From Myxacorys chilensis ATA2-1-KO14 (GTDB taxonomy: Bacteria > Cyanobacteriota > Cyanobacteriia > Leptolyngbyales > Leptolyngbyaceae): a stretch of 64,000 nt of DNA. Below the pieces are notes generated by a model, which worked only from the letters and a program-made list of their open reading frames with translations, did no database searches and was not told the DNA's origin. The stretch lies in the NCBI GenBank assembly GCA_019359275.1, contig JAHHHP010000018.1:19818-83817 (forward strand). The letters are read 5' to 3'. A program made the position numbers and the translations under genes. Within the stretch, counting starts at the first letter, position 1, and each line of letters opens with the position of its first letter. Below, in pieces: positions 63,633 through 64,000 of the stretch.

Positions 63633-63761
63633 TTAGATGCCTGTGGGGTCTTCGTGCTCGATGTAAAGAAACAGAAGTCCCATAACGACGACTGGCAATA
63701 GCCAGGTCACTACAGGAATCAGAATCCAGGGCAAATATGAGGCTGCATATGAACCTGTCAT
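63633..63761 (-). CDS. psaI: Photosystem I subunit VIII
   Basis: 42 residues: [20 protein letters not shown], then a hydrophobic stretch to [16 protein letters not shown]. This is the PsaI pattern; one membrane helix near the PsaL trimer contact. The ATG at 63761 has AGGAAG eight bases upstream; the frame is open further upstream but those residues are not in the family. Convergent with psbJ. Confidence 0.93.
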   Translation of the reverse strand: MTGSYAASYLPWILIPVVTWLLPVVVMGLLFLYIEHEDPTGI

Positions 63762-63893
63762 AAGAAAACTTCCTATTAGTGATGAAATGATTCCAATTGT
63801 GAATTTACCTGTGAAGGGTGACAGAGGAGTGGAGTTCTTAGAATTCTTAACATTCATCTCTGATCTACCAAACCTCTAGGTTGTGTTGACATT

Positions 63894-64000
63894 TCAGCGA
63901 AGTTCAATCAGCAAGGCAGTGAAATAAACAAAGCTGAGAAAATTCTTCGCTTTCTTCTCAAAACGAGAAAAGACGCGGCGAAAGTGCTTGAGCTTGTTAA
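63894..64000 (-). mobile_element. C-terminal end of an IS5-like transposase (cut by the window edge)
   Basis: Reading from the edge the frame gives NKLKHFRRVFSRFEKKAK then a hydrophobic-aromatic end (FVYFTALLIELR, stop at 63894-63896). The FRRVFSRFEK region and final helix are typical of IS5-family transposases. The rest lies outside the window, so it is unclear if the copy is intact. Confidence 0.72.

Noticed and set aside
1..64000. CRISPR arrays, tRNA and rRNA genes
   Set aside because: No spaced identical repeats and no cloverleaf or rRNA motif were recognised by eye; a covariance model search would settle it.

Overview
The window is chromosomal DNA from a cyanobacterium. It carries photosystem II genes (psbE, psbF, psbL, psbJ), a photosystem I gene (psaI), NDH-1 genes (ndhC, ndhK, ndhJ), the magnesium chelatase gene chlI, a carboxysome shell gene of the CcmK type, the PSII assembly factor ycf48, and very many GCGATCGC (HIP1) octamers. 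Gene content and large signalling proteins suggest a filamentous or Leptolyngbya/Oscillatoriales-like species, but the sequence alone does not fix the genus.

Layout. 0.4-6.4 kb: peptidoglycan genes murC and murB, a YbaB nucleoid protein, a small tyrosine phosphatase, a nuclease-like protein, an orphan response regulator and a cupin. 6.6-9.4 kb: four tightly overlapping genes of unknown function that look like a cell-envelope operon. 9.7-17.2 kb: a GHL10-like secreted protein, a CBS-GAF-PAS hybrid histidine kinase, a solitary CcmK, glutaminase and an SH3b protein. 17.3-27 kb: a caspase-like protein with both catalytic residues replaced, ATP sulfurylase, several cyanobacterial hypotheticals and a group 2 type sigma factor. 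27.4-39.5 kb: three carbohydrate-active proteins and a GDSL hydrolase, a ribosome hibernation factor fused to a cold-shock domain, dapB, chlI, a PA14-glycosidase and a decayed ltrA gene.

39.8-45.4 kb is a sulfur cluster: sulfate permease genes cysW and cysT, the binding protein sbpA, serine acetyltransferase cysE and a CysR-like Crp regulator. No ATPase gene (cysA) is present. 45.5-58.5 kb is an accessory region with three small regulators (two TetR, one MerR), a Rieske protein, a COQ4-like protein, nickel/cobalt transport genes, an NqrB/RnfD-like plus DUF2330 pair, an orphan ParD antitoxin, an AbiJ-type/Mrr-like nuclease that is a candidate phage-defence gene, and several gene remnants and dispersed repeats. 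58.9-64 kb returns to core photosynthesis: ndhCKJ on the minus strand, then rubA-ycf48-psbEFLJ on the plus strand, psaI facing them, and the end of an IS5-like transposase at the edge.

The best candidates for undescribed biology are the NqrB/RnfD-DUF2330 operon, the AbiJ_NTD3-Mrr gene, the four-gene envelope operon and the COQ4-like gene with its divergent TetR and palindromic operator. No tRNA, rRNA or CRISPR array was recognised. Start sites were chosen by eye from ribosome binding sites, overlaps and family N-termini.
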